Part shown: positions 20,801-64,000 of the stretch, piece by piece
How the letters are laid out: each line of letters opens with the position of its first letter
Numbering within the stretch: position 1 is the stretch's first letter
Assembly (NCBI GenBank): GCA_020091685.1
Contig: CM034613.1
Location: forward strand, 12,932,172 to 12,996,171
Length of the DNA: 64,000 bases
From: Lutjanus erythropterus
Lineage: Eukaryota > Chordata > Actinopteri > Lutjaniformes > Lutjanidae
Reading direction: 5' to 3'
Notes under the pieces: generated by a model
The model's input: the letters and a program-made list of their open reading frames with translations, nothing else
What the model was told of the DNA's origin: nothing
Database searches by the model: none
Translations under genes and position numbers: made by a program

Positions 20801-23149
20801 GTGATTAAGAAAAATGGTTTAAGTTTCAGCCTTATGCTCAGGGCTAAAGCATGACGATTCTGGGGTGTAACTAGAGGTCAAAAAGCCAAGATATTGCACA
20901 TGAACTCGCCTAGAAGATCTCTGCCTTGACATTGATTCTGAAAACAAGCTAAATTGAATTTCCTGGCCTCGCTGATTCAATATAGCTCAAAGGGAAGTCC
21001 CGTCTCCTGGTGAATTAGTGTGGTTGTTGGCACGGGGAAAGTTTCTCTTTCCTCTTTGCCTCACATGATAGAGTTTGTGCCAGAGAGGATTAGTGGTCTT
21101 CAGTCTCCCTGCTGGTGTTTGCAGAAAGCCTTTGTTCATGATAGGTTGTTCTGTGATGTGGTCTTACTTACTATCATACCAGAGTGTCCAAAGTTATTTG
21201 TTAGAGTTGAGTGACTTTCAGTGAAACACGCCATATCTGAAGGGAAAGGATTGGATTTATGGGCTGATATTATTATTACTGGAAATATATCGGTCAGCTG
21301 GTTGCAGCACAGAACTGCCAGAGATATGTTTGCAGAAACAGGGCTGCAATTACATAGTTTGACCACCAGAAGTTTCTTTTTCAGCTAAAAAGTCCCACTC
21401 AGTGCACATGTTGGTCAGAACAGGATTAAGTGATACTTTAAAAGCGGTTTGTTTATAGTATGTTTTATGTAAAACTGTGACGGACTATGATGGACTATTG
21501 TGAGACCCAAAGTTTATAGGAGTATAATGTGTGGTGTTTGCTGCCCATTTGCTCTTAACTGAGCCTCAAAAAACATACTGACACCAACTATGACTTATAT
21601 ACTCCAATATAGCCTGCCAGACTCTATTTGCATACTGCTAATCTTCTACAAGATTATTAATGATTTCTTGTGACTCATAAACAGACACTTACTCATTCAG
21701 CAAAGATTCAGCATTAATTTAAACTCTAATTAATGTGAAACAGGCTAACAGACAGTCTTTCCAGCCCAAAATAGAAATTTCAAAGGGAGACACAGTGGCT
21801 GTAAATGAGTATTTCAACTTAGCATGTCTTGTTAATCTCTGATGACATATCGTGGTCATTTTATGAATTATTACAGTAAATATATTACAGGTTTCTCCCT
21901 TAACTTGGACCGGTTCTCAATTCTTATCCATAGTCATTGGTAAAAGAAACTCAGAGGTTCAACTGACAGAATGGTGACGTAGAGATTTTATGGCTTTTCC
22001 ACAAGTAGAAAAATGTCAGGTTCACCGCTCACTTTTAAATGTCCTTCACCTCTTGTTGAGATCCTCATATTGAAAATACAGTTTATACCTTCTCTTGCCG
22101 TTGCAATCACTTTTTTATAAATCTTCCATAACCACTGAATAAAAGGCGCTTTTTGTTAAAAAAGCACTTATGACATTTTTAATGAAACCCACTTCCTAAA
22201 TCAGTTGAGCTGACTCCAACTTTTCTTTTTCTTCACTTCCCTTTTTTATTGTGGCCTTTTGTGAATGTCACTTTTGAAAGTCCACAGCACAAAAATCAAG
22301 ACGAAAAAATCTGTATGAAAACTATTCAGGTTGATATGAAGGGAGCTCAGAAATCTTTTAAGCCTGGTCTTTTTTTCACAGAGATACAGAGGAATACGAG
22401 TCACCTATCAGACCGTAAAGGATTAGTGGAGATCAGTCAGGCTGCACCAACAGGGCACATTAAATATCTATCTTTCTCCTGAGCTCTCTTCTTCTCTTTT
22501 TCTTTATTACTCTGTGACTCATCATGCCTCGAGGCTGATATTCCTATAAATATCTTCAGGTTATCTGTAATTTTCGGGACTCATTGTGCTGCTCGGCCTG
22601 TTGGGGATCGTTTTAGGTCACGTCTGTCGCTGCTGGAGTCACGTTTGTTGAGACAGATTCTAGTGTTGTTCCCTCCTTCTCCACAGGGGGGCGATGTTTG
22701 AGCAAAGGTGAGGTAGTGTGTGTTGATGCAGCTCTACTCTCTTTGGTCAAGCAGCAGTAGTACTATTATCATAATCATCCTGCATTGTAGGGAGGATCTC
22801 CGTGTGTCATTTTAATCCCTGTCTATAAATAAACCTGTCTGCTGTGCAGCATACTGAACATTATACATTATAACACTGCCAAATGCATTTAAATTCTAAG
22901 TGTTGACTGAAAGAAAATCAAGAAATTAAAAGGAAAAAATTAAGTAGAAAAACTAATTGCTGACTATAGCGTATAGTTGTATATGTACAGTTGTAAAGGA
23001 GCCCCCAAAAAGCAAGTCAGATATTCCTTAAATTACATAAATGCATAATCAGAGAGATTTTAAGACATTATATCTTCATATTTTCCACTGTGTTAATGAC
23101 TAAATGTAATGTACTTCTCTAATTTCATTCTTCTGCTTTCTAAAGGACT

Positions 23150-23290
23150 AAAGAACCCAGAAAATATTCACATTTGAGAAGCTGAATCAGAGATTTTGGA
23201 TATTTTTTCCTAAAATGGACTCAAAACAATGAATCGATGATCAAAATAGTTGGTGATTATTTTAACGGTCCATTAATAATCAATTAATCG
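23150..23290. mobile_element. Family C MITE, right-half fragment
   Basis: Contains GAAAATATTCACATTTGAGA, AGCTGAATCAGAGATTTTGG, ATCAAAATAGTTGGTGATTA and TAATCAATTAATCG, matching the latter half of the copy at 59705-60012. Confidence 0.6.
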
Positions 23291-23324
23291 TGGAAGCTCT
23301 TCTGTGGTGGCTGTTAAAAGTGGG

Positions 23325-23430
23325 AAAGGCCATATGTAGAGCCTGTGTTGGGTTTGTCTGTTCAGGGCTACAGCAGAAACATGGCGACCTCTGTAGATAT
23401 AAAGGTAACAAAAACACGATTCTTATTATT
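23325..23430 (+). repeat. Dispersed repeat fragment with CAGAAACATGGCGACC
   Basis: The string GGGCTACAGCAGAAACATGG, followed by CGACCTCTGTAGATATAAAG and GTAACAAAAACACGATTC, is one I recall as a very common teleost repeat. It explains an open frame running 23290-23646 without invoking a gene. Confidence 0.4.
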
Positions 23431-23854
23431 TATTTTTTATGTTATCTGCTCCATGAAACTGTAGTTGCACATATTTGTGTCTCAGCGAAGGCGCTGGTTC
23501 TCTCATTCTCCAAATATGACAGGACAGAAATGTCATGGATTGATATAAATGGGACAGGTGATTATCTTTCAGCTCAGGTTTTTGGCGTTTGTGCGAAACT
23601 GTTAGCTGCTCTGGTAATTGGTTGTGTTTTTTTGTGGAGCGTGTGAGTTTTGCTGGTCTATAAATGTGTATGTCTGTCTGTCTTCGTGCATGTTAACAAC
23701 CCACCTTTCTCATTTCTGTACCTGACAGACTCACTTCACCTTGCATACTCTGTAGATAACCTAGCATCCTCACAAACACGGTGTGTATATCTCCACCACT
23801 CCCCCTCCTTCCTTCCCTCCCTCCTTATCATCCAGGGCACGGGCGCGTTGCTAA

Positions 23855-57385
<33,531 letters not shown>

Positions 57386-58277
57386 CATTCGGACCCTCGT
57401 TTTTGTTTTTTGTTCTGTTTTTAGTTTTGAGCTTTGTAGACCCTGAACCTGTGGCCTCCAGAGACTTCTACCGGCCACAAGAGGGAAAAGACTTGATAAA
57501 AAAGACTTGTTATTAACATTCTGGCTGCTGAGGACACGAGGAGGTCACGGGGTCGAAGGCACACATGAGGAATGCACTTTTTACACATACACACACACAC
57601 ACAAACAAAATCACAACACACTTTTGCACTTGCAGACACCTCAAAAACATGCATGCTCTCTCCACACACACAGAAGACTCCCTAAGCTGTAAAGAAACAC
57701 CCGTTTGCACCCTTCATGTGCCTCACCTGTGTCCTGTCGCCGCTGAGGTCGTGCTCGTCGTCGCCTGGCAGGGGTCAAAGGTCAGAATGAACCGCAGATG
57801 AGGGACGCGATGAGGGACCTCGAACCCTCCAGGCTTCTGTTTCCTCACCCCCCCCCCCACCCTGCCCTGCACACACACCGCCAGACCTGTCCGTCCTCCA
57901 CAGAAATACATTGTTTACCCTGTGAATTAACTGTGTGCGTGACAACATGAGTGTGTGTGTGTGTGTGTCTGTTCCTAGCGTCACTACATTCCAGCCAGGT
58001 TACCATGGGAACTGAGAGGACGTGCACCTGCTCCTCACCGCCGACAAATGTGGCAGCAGCTCATGATCGCATGGCACTCGTCTGCTCACCTGGGTGAACG
58101 CTGATCTGAAAGAGATAACAAGAGTGAGTGTGTGTGTGTGTGTGTGAGTGAGAGAGGGAGCTAGAGAGACATAGATGGGTACTGTATTTCAAGAACAAAA
58201 AATGTTCCCTTTCAGAAGGAAAAAAGTGAAACAGACCTTTTGTGAGTGTGTTTTCATTTCTGAGCCAGCTTGAGCTT

Positions 58278-58310
58278 TGTGTGTGTGTGCGTGCGTGCGT
58301 GCGTGTGTGT

Positions 58311-58346
<36 letters not shown>
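58278..58346 (+). repeat. Compound GT/GCGT/GA microsatellite
   Basis: A GT run changes to GCGT units, returns to GT and then becomes a GA run to 58346. Sits in the presumed 3' UTR. Confidence 0.9.
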
Positions 58347-58684
58347 TACTTAGCCTACTTTTGGGGACACATTTCAGACTGAAGTCCAGTTAACTGGAGA
58401 CAGCTTGTTGACCCTTCCAAAGTCCCGCCCCCTTTTTGCTCTGTGCTCCAATAACAGTTGAACAAGTTTGGCATCCAGTTAAGTTCCTCCTTTCCTGTTT
58501 CCTGTAGTAAAATATGCGAGGTGCTAGGATTATCTATATTTAAAAAGAAAAACAAATTTTAAAGATGGATAGAATATGTAGCTATGGGACCTGTAGAAGT
58601 GGCATATGTTCACATCTTAACTAATGCTAGAAAAACATTATCTGACTAGCTTGCTAATCTTAGACTGATCTTTAGCTAGATAGA

Positions 58685-58845
58685 TAGCTAGTCTTTTGCT
58701 AACATTAAGTAACTTGAGATGTGACTAGTTATCTAGTGTTTTGCTGTCATTCGCTATCAGATGTAACTAGGTACCTAATGATTGATTGTCGATTGACTTG
58801 CGAGTTAGCTAGTGTTTTGCTAACATTAACTAACTTTGCATATCT
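58685..58845 (+). repeat. Degenerate CTAGT-TTTTGCTAACATTAA minisatellite
   Basis: CTAGTCTTTTGCTAACATTA, CTAGTGTTTTGCTGTCATTC and CTAGTGTTTTGCTAACATTA start near 58690, 58731 and 58810, each followed by AACT and a short spacer. Three units with unequal spacing. Confidence 0.55.
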
Positions 58846-59058
58846 AAGTACAGGAAACAGGAAAGCAGAAAGTTGACGTTCCACCGGGTACCAAGCTCAC
58901 TCAGCTGGGGGAAACAAAAGCCTTGTCCTTAATTGGGAACAAGATTTTCGGGTCAGTGATTGACAACAGGGTTAGGATTAGGCAAGTAGTGGTTATGAAA
59001 TGAAATGAATGAACGTACAGTAAGTCTATGTAACGTTTCCAAAAGTGACCTAAGACAA

Positions 59059-59067
59059 TGTGTGTAT

Positions 59068-59102
<35 letters not shown>
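59059..59102 (+). repeat. (GT)n microsatellite
   Basis: A GT run with two TATG interruptions near its left end, in the presumed clcn3 3' UTR. Confidence 0.9.
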
Positions 59103-59108
<6 letters not shown>

Positions 59109-59704
59109 CTGTCAATTCATTCGTTCAGTGTGAAGGCAGGTCGAGTGTGTACGTAAAGAAAGAAGAAGGAAGAATAAAAGGATTAAGTGTCCAGGTTGAC
59201 TTCTTCTGTCTTCTCTGTTACAGCAAAAATAAATTAAAAAGTAACAAATTTCCTTTTTCTTCTCACACTATTACTCTTACTACTACTTTTAGATTATTGA
59301 TCTCACTATAGTCAGTTAACTTTTTACAGCTTGAAGCAAAACAAAACTGGAAATTTGCACTGTTTGAAGTGATCGGTTAAAGTTGGAGAAGGATGGCGTT
59401 GATTCTTGTTTTCTTTTTCTGAAATCTGTCCGTGTCTTTGGGAAGTAACGTCTGTTTGTCTCATATAATTTATCAGAGGAAAGGCAGGCCAGTCATCTTG
59501 AGATACTGTTAAACACTCCATCCGTCTTTGGAAGCTTCAACCTAACTTCCCAAACAAAAAACTCATTTTCCACCAGTGCAAAAACTAAGAAACAGACTGA
59601 TTTCAAGATGTAAAAATAAATGTTTTATTGATCTGACACGTTGTCCCCATCGCACTTTGATTAAATAGTTTTTCCCGACACTTGATAGTGTTTGATTTAA
59701 CCTG

Positions 59705-60012
59705 CAACCAACAAGTATTTTCATTATCAATTAATCTGTTGATTATTTTGTCAATTAATTAGTTGTTTGGTTCAGAAAATGGCGAAAAATGTTGATCATC
59801 GTTTCTCAAAGCATGAGCTGATTGTGTCATCAAATGTTTTGTTTTGTCCATAACCCAAAGATATTCAGTAAAGTAACAAAATATTCACATTTGAGAAGCT
59901 GAAATCACTGAAATTAGTGTTTCTTATTAAAAAAAGACTCAGAATAATAAATCTATTAACTATATACTTGGTGATAATTTAAGAGTTATCAATTAATCGA
60001 TTAATTGACTTA
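59705..60012. mobile_element. Family C MITE, best-preserved copy
   Basis: The left end TCATTATCAATTAATCTGTT and right end GAGTTATCAATTAATCGATT bracket CGTTTCTCAAAGCATGAGC, CCATAACCCAAAGATATTC and AATATTCACATTTGAGAAGC. It serves as reference for the copies at 7430, 16925, 18675, 23150 and 53235. No coding capacity. Confidence 0.6.
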
Positions 60013-61129
60013 AGATTTTGAAATGCAAATACAAAAAAAAAAAAAAAAAAAACTGTCCAAAGACATAAATCCTCGCATTTTAGAAGCTGGAACTTACAGA
60101 AGACTATTTTTAATGCTGTTATCTCAAGATAACGAAATAATCAACCCATTATCACAAGATTATGCCAACGGCATTAATAAAAATATTTGCTGTTCTTGGT
60201 TTCCATAGAAACCAGCAGAGATTTGGGTCTTTTTTTTTTTTTTTTTTGCTTTATAAATGACAAATTATTCTTATATTATCATTTCACTACTAAAGTTTTG
60301 AATAACTGTCATCTGCACAGATCAGACCGATTGATGAAATAACTCAACTAACTGCAGCACAAGTCAACATGGACGTATAGTGCGCTGATATAAACATCAG
60401 CAGTTTGATGACTGTTGCACAAACTCTGCTGATGAAAACCATTTAATGTGGTCAAAAGTCCAGGAATTAGCTAGTAATTGGACCTTAATCTTGGGGAACT
60501 CGAGAATAAACAAAATTTGTTAATTTTGAATAATGGAACTGTTTTTGTTTTTTTAATTCTTCTGTCACATTCAATCATCTCACGACTCTCAGAACAACAG
60601 AGTTCGAGTCTTGCCACATCTGCCAAGTGCCTGATAAGGTTTTTAGGCTTTTCACACCAAGATTTTACTCCAAAATTTAAAAAAAAAGATAAACACCTGC
60701 TACTTCCAGTAATCTCTCCTCTGTGTCTTTAGAGGATCACAGCGTGTTAATTGTAAAAGTGCGATCGATGAAGGGACAAGATGGTGAAGCAGGACAAACA
60801 GTAGCACCTTACCTGTGGAGTGGTGGCAGTAAGTGTGTGTGTGTGTGTGTGTGCATGTGTGCGAGGAAGGTCGGGTTCATCCTGTGTACTTGTTTCTGTT
60901 GCAGTGACTGTCCTGCTGCAGGTGGACAGACAGCAGGACATTGTCTTTGTTAACCAGTGGTGTTGCCTAACATTGTATTTCATACTGATCTCGATGTTTT
61001 CTCCCTATTTCTTTTTTCTTTTTTTTTAATTTATGGATAGTGTCGATAGAGTTGTGCATTATTATGAAGAATTTTATGTATGATTACATTGATCGTTTGA
61101 TTGTACATTTAAAACAAAATATGTAAAAG

Positions 61130-61152
61130 ATTAAATTTTGTTTTAAATTAAA
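61130..61152 (+). promoter_or_regulatory. clcn3: Candidate distal poly(A) signals of clcn3
   Basis: Two ATTAAA hexamers (61130-61135 and 61147-61152) in an A/T-rich stretch, followed by TTGCACAGGGTGGATGTCTTG and a T-rich segment that could serve as the downstream element. Confidence 0.4.
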
Positions 61153-61189
61153 AGGAAAAAAAGATTGAAGTTGCACAGGGTGGATGTCT

Positions 61190-61920
61190 TGGTTTTTATT
61201 TTCTCCACAGGTCTCTGCATTTACACAAGTGAGTATAAGTATAAGTATAAATATACAGATACATAAATAATTATAAAACGAAAAGCTTAAATAAGTTAAA
61301 AATGCTGAAATAAATGGATAAATACATAATCATATAATTATTAATAATACAAATTAAATAAAAGAAATATTTTTAATGCTTGATTGTCACCATAGATTAA
61401 TCACAAATTAATCATTAAATATATAAATGTTACATTTGTGTATTTCATTTTACATAGCTACACATTTGTATATTTATTCATTTATGTATTAATTTATTTA
61501 CTAATTCATGTATTCACTGTTTATAACTTTATCTAAAAGTTTACACATTTATTTATTTTGCTGCAGTAAGTTACACTATGGATAAACAAAATTATGTTTA
61601 CATAAATCAAATCTGAAGTTGATAAATGTTAATAAATGAATATGGAAATAAATCAATTAATATACAAATAAACAGACAAATGTGTAAATATATAAATTAA
61701 GAAACAAATACACAAATAAGGTCAACATTTACATATTTAATGTCTTGTTTAATTTTTGATTTATTTATTCATTCATGGTGACAATTAAGCATTAAACTTT
61801 GTAATTATTTTGTAGTTTTATGCAGTTATACAAATAATCATATATTTATTTATTTGTTCATTTTAGCATTTAATTATAGAATTATTTATATTTATATATT
61901 TAGTTTCGGCCCTAAAAGAC
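61190..61920. repeat. AT-rich imperfect palindromic element
   Basis: TTTTTAATGCTTGATTGTCACC at about 61370 faces GGTGACAATTAAGCATTAAA at about 61777. Around these, the left parts are rich in AAATAAAT and the right parts in ATTTATTT, with blocks such as TGCTGCAGTAAGTTACACT in the middle. It looks like a fold-back dispersed repeat with expanded tetranucleotide-like content. Confidence 0.45.
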
Positions 61921-62639
61921 CAGCAAATTTTAGTTAATGCAGTTATCATAATTTAACTTACACTTGTAAGGAATGTAAGTATTACAGTTTTTTTTCTTTC
62001 GCCCAAACAATTTCCACTCACGTTCCACTTGCTTACAGGTTCTGGACCTTTTGACTGTATGTTGGAGTCTTCATCATCAGACAAAGATACATTTTTGTTT
62101 CTAAGGTTGAAAGAAATGTTAAGCTCAACATTTAATCCGATGCTGAAGTCTTAAAAGTGCCATGATTATAACTAAATAAAGTTGATGACGATGGTCACAA
62201 GAAAACCACTGACACAGACTGAAAGACTTTCAACAGGATACTGCACCTTCATTAGTGGAACAGTGGGTGGGACTGGATTAGGAGAAGTTCTGGGCTGAGT
62301 TTGGGGAGACGTGATGGAGGCCGGTTCTCTGCCTGACACTTCTCAAACACAGACCAGCCTTTCAGAGTTTTTACAGGAGCTCAGAGACAGAGGCTGACGG
62401 AGTTGGACTGCTCCATGTCTCCTCCTCGTGTCCTGTTACAGACCATCTATTATTCATGTCTCCGCTTCTGTTTTTGTCCACCTGCTGCCGCCAGCAAGTA
62501 AGAAAAGATTTCTGCACCGAATTCCACACAAGGAATGACATATTTTTATGTTTTTTTGTTGGCAGAGTTAGAAAAAGAGGCTTCAGGGTGTCTGTACTAC
62601 TGTAGAGTAAACTGTCAGCGTACACATGTGAAGTACATT

Positions 62640-63130
62640 GACTCAGATACTCGACTTCAGTACTAATTTGAATTAGGCTGCCTGTACTTTACTTGAGTAT
62701 TAACTTTTCATGCCACTTTCTCCTTTTATTTCACTACAATTCATCTGATAGCTTTAGTTCAATTATTCATCATGACAGGCATACTCACATATGTCCTGTT
62801 GTTTTTGTAAATCCCTTTTTAATTTGCACTGTTTATTGATGTTTCTTTTGTAGTTCCTCTTATTACTGCCTATTCAAATAATGAATAACATTTTCATGTA
62901 GTATATTTGTTTATAGATTAATTTGTCAATGCCTGTTTTTTAAGTTATTAACTAATGAAATGCTTAATTGCTTAAATTGTGATGGCATTTCTCATTATTG
63001 TCTGCATTTTTAGTAGACTAATTCAGAATTAAAATAATAATTAGTTGGAGTCCTTTAAAAATATTTATATATTTTTAAATCAGCTCTACCTCAACCAACC
63101 ACAGCAGTAAAAATCCTGCTTTTACTTTAA
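62640..63130 (+). mobile_element. Family A MITE, left part, interrupted by piggyBac
   Basis: The left blocks (TGTACTTTACTTGAGTATTA, TTTATTTCACTACAATTCAT, CTGATAGCTTTAGTT) and inner blocks near 63080-63125 (GCTCTACCTCAACCAACCAC, AGCAGTAAAAATCCTGC) follow family A order. It stops at TTAA (63127-63130), where the piggyBac end begins; the rest should resume beyond the window. Confidence 0.55.
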
Positions 63131-64000
63131 CCCTCTATGGTACCATGTTGCCCTCAGGCAACAAACCCATTTTTGCCCTGTCACATCTCCACAATGCATC
63201 CCTTTAAATGATGCGATACTTTAAAAAAGAGGTAGAACCATAGGAAACCATTAACAATGCTTTAATTTGTCACATGACCTCCAGGAAGCGATTTTGAAAC
63301 CCTTCTTGGCGGGCTTTTTCTAAGGAGACAGCTCTGCTATCTTGCTGCAAAAAAAAGACTCTCAAAAAGTTATTTTTTGTCCCTTTTCCACCTGGAAAAA
63401 AATGTCTTCACACTGATAGGTGAGTAAACTTTAAGTTTTGATAGTTTCATGCAACTTATTTACTAATTTAATAGTGGAAACTTGTTAAAATGCAGCTGTT
63501 GCCCTGAGGCAACAACGTGCCATCATGGAAAGTTGCAATGTTGCCTGCAACAGTGAACCATTATGGAATCACTATAGCAAACACAACACTGACCACTGGC
63601 CTATTTGGGTGGAGAAAAAGGGCAGATGCAGATACCCTGGATGTAAGGGTATAGTGAAATCACAGTGCACAAAATGTGTCACCTGCCTGTGCTTCACTCC
63701 TGAAAAAAACTGCTTCATGGAGTTCCATAAGCACTGAGCAGCAACACCACAAGTGATGGCAACACATGTCAGGAAAGACACAGGGGACTGACACAAAACA
63801 TGCACTGAAATGAAGCAGAGATGATCAAACACTGGAATTTGTTGTTTTTGTTTTTCAAATGGTTATGGTAATGGTTATCTTTGTTGATTTAAGTAGTTTA
63901 AAGTTTTATACTTTACACATTTATTTCAATGGGTTGTTCCTAAATAGTACAATGTTGCCTACAGGCAACATTTAGCCAAGAAACTTTTTAAATTCTTTTT
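63131..64000 (+). mobile_element. piggyBac-type DNA transposon, internally deleted, runs off the right edge
   Basis: Starts CCCTCTATGGTACCATG directly after TTAA, the target and CCC-start expected of piggyBac. A GTTGCCNNNNGGCAAC palindrome recurs at 63147-63162, 63498-63513 and 63954-63969, with a shortened form at 63540-63551. The only coding remnant is the transposase C-terminus (63525-63737). The catalytic DDD core is absent although only about 390 bp separate the left end from that remnant. The right end is not in the window. Confidence 0.7.
63525..63737 (+). pseudogene. piggyBac transposase C-terminal Cys-rich domain remnant
   Basis: The 70-codon frame ends HWPIWVEKKGRCRYPGC, KGIVKSQCTKCVTCLC, FTPEKNCFMEFHKH and stop. 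The Cys/His order (C-x4-C ... C-x2-C-x2-C-x-C-x6-C-x4-H) is that of the RING-like domain closing piggyBac transposases, which binds the subterminal DNA repeats. The first dozen residues are unlikely to be the true start. No DDE/DDD catalytic region precedes it, so it is a fragment of a once longer protein. Confidence 0.75.

Larger units (their letters stand above)
13765..23835 (+). other. clcn3 first intron (inferred), no coding sequence seen
   Basis: Ten kilobases without a recognisable exon. It holds a degenerate three-copy tandem duplication (14221-15860), family C MITE copies (16925-17255, 18675-18960, 23150-23290), a Tc1-like transposon remnant (20095-20800) and a repeat fragment at 23325-23430. 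Open frames of 60-120 codons in this interval have no homology I recognise. Stretches 21000-23000 show nothing I can name. Confidence 0.5.
57386..61152 (+). other. clcn3: Long 3' UTR of clcn3 (probable)
   Basis: No gene is visible between the ClC-3B stop and two ATTAAA signals at 61130-61135 and 61147-61152. The stretch is rich in microsatellites (57585-57602 CA; 57950-57968 GT; 58125-58146 GT; 58278-58346; 59059-59102 GT; 60834-60852 GT). It also holds a C run (57848-57860), a CTAG-type minisatellite, a family C MITE and an A run (60032-60050). Mammalian CLCN3 also has a UTR of several kilobases. Earlier poly(A) sites are possible, so the full extent is inferred. Confidence 0.4.

Noticed and set aside
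23290-23646. A 118-codon frame that looks membrane-like
   Set aside because: It begins within family C sequence and includes a widespread repeat string (CAGAAACATGGCGACC); hydrophobicity comes from T-rich DNA.
57565-57801. Short frames with Thr-His repeats in the clcn3 3' UTR
   Set aside because: Products of the CA dinucleotide run at 57585-57602.
62371-62625. An 84-codon minus-strand frame between clcn3 and the piggyBac remnant
   Set aside because: No domain, low complexity at one end, and it sits in sequence with no promoter or splice signals.

Overview
This window is nuclear DNA of a ray-finned fish, most likely a percomorph teleost. All coding exons are split by GT-AG introns. The proteins align residue for residue with vertebrate orthologues as remembered. 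The introns and gaps hold dispersed DNA-transposon remnants and microsatellites typical of teleosts. Species, copy numbers and expression cannot be read from the sequence alone; repeat-family names rest on remembered consensus sequences and on matches between copies inside the window.

Layout, left to right. (1) 1-2100: the first coding exon of b4gat1 on the minus strand; its last exon lies off the left edge. (2) 2225-2306: an isolated tRNA-Ser(GCT) gene with a Pol III terminator. (3) 4838-7286, minus: pfdn2, complete in four coding exons. (4) 8792-11757, plus: nit1, complete in five coding exons, head to head with pfdn2 as in human 1q23. (5) About 13500-61150, plus: clcn3, the ClC-3 chloride/proton exchanger, filling three quarters of the window. 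It has a probable non-coding first exon, two alternative coding first exons (23855 and 32206), eleven shared exons (42355-51249) and an elaborate 3' end. (6) 62640-64000: an old MITE into which an internally deleted piggyBac element has inserted at TTAA; the piggyBac runs off the right edge.

The most interesting biology is the clcn3 3' end. A 76-nt cassette exon (52517-52592) encodes a near-duplicate of the peptide that begins the last exon. Because 76 is not a multiple of three, including it makes the last exon (57206-57385) be read in a second frame. That gives a 59-residue tail ending in a class-I PDZ-type motif, matching the mammalian ClC-3B variant. A third terminal exon with its own poly(A) signal is possible at 54154. 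A 107-nt pure TTC tract lies 146 nt downstream of the cassette exon. 

The genes do not form an operon or pathway. B4GAT1 works in the Golgi on dystroglycan glycans, prefoldin 2 in cytosolic chaperone hand-off, NIT1 in metabolite repair, and ClC-3 in endosomal and synaptic-vesicle ion exchange. I saw no previously undescribed multi-gene system.
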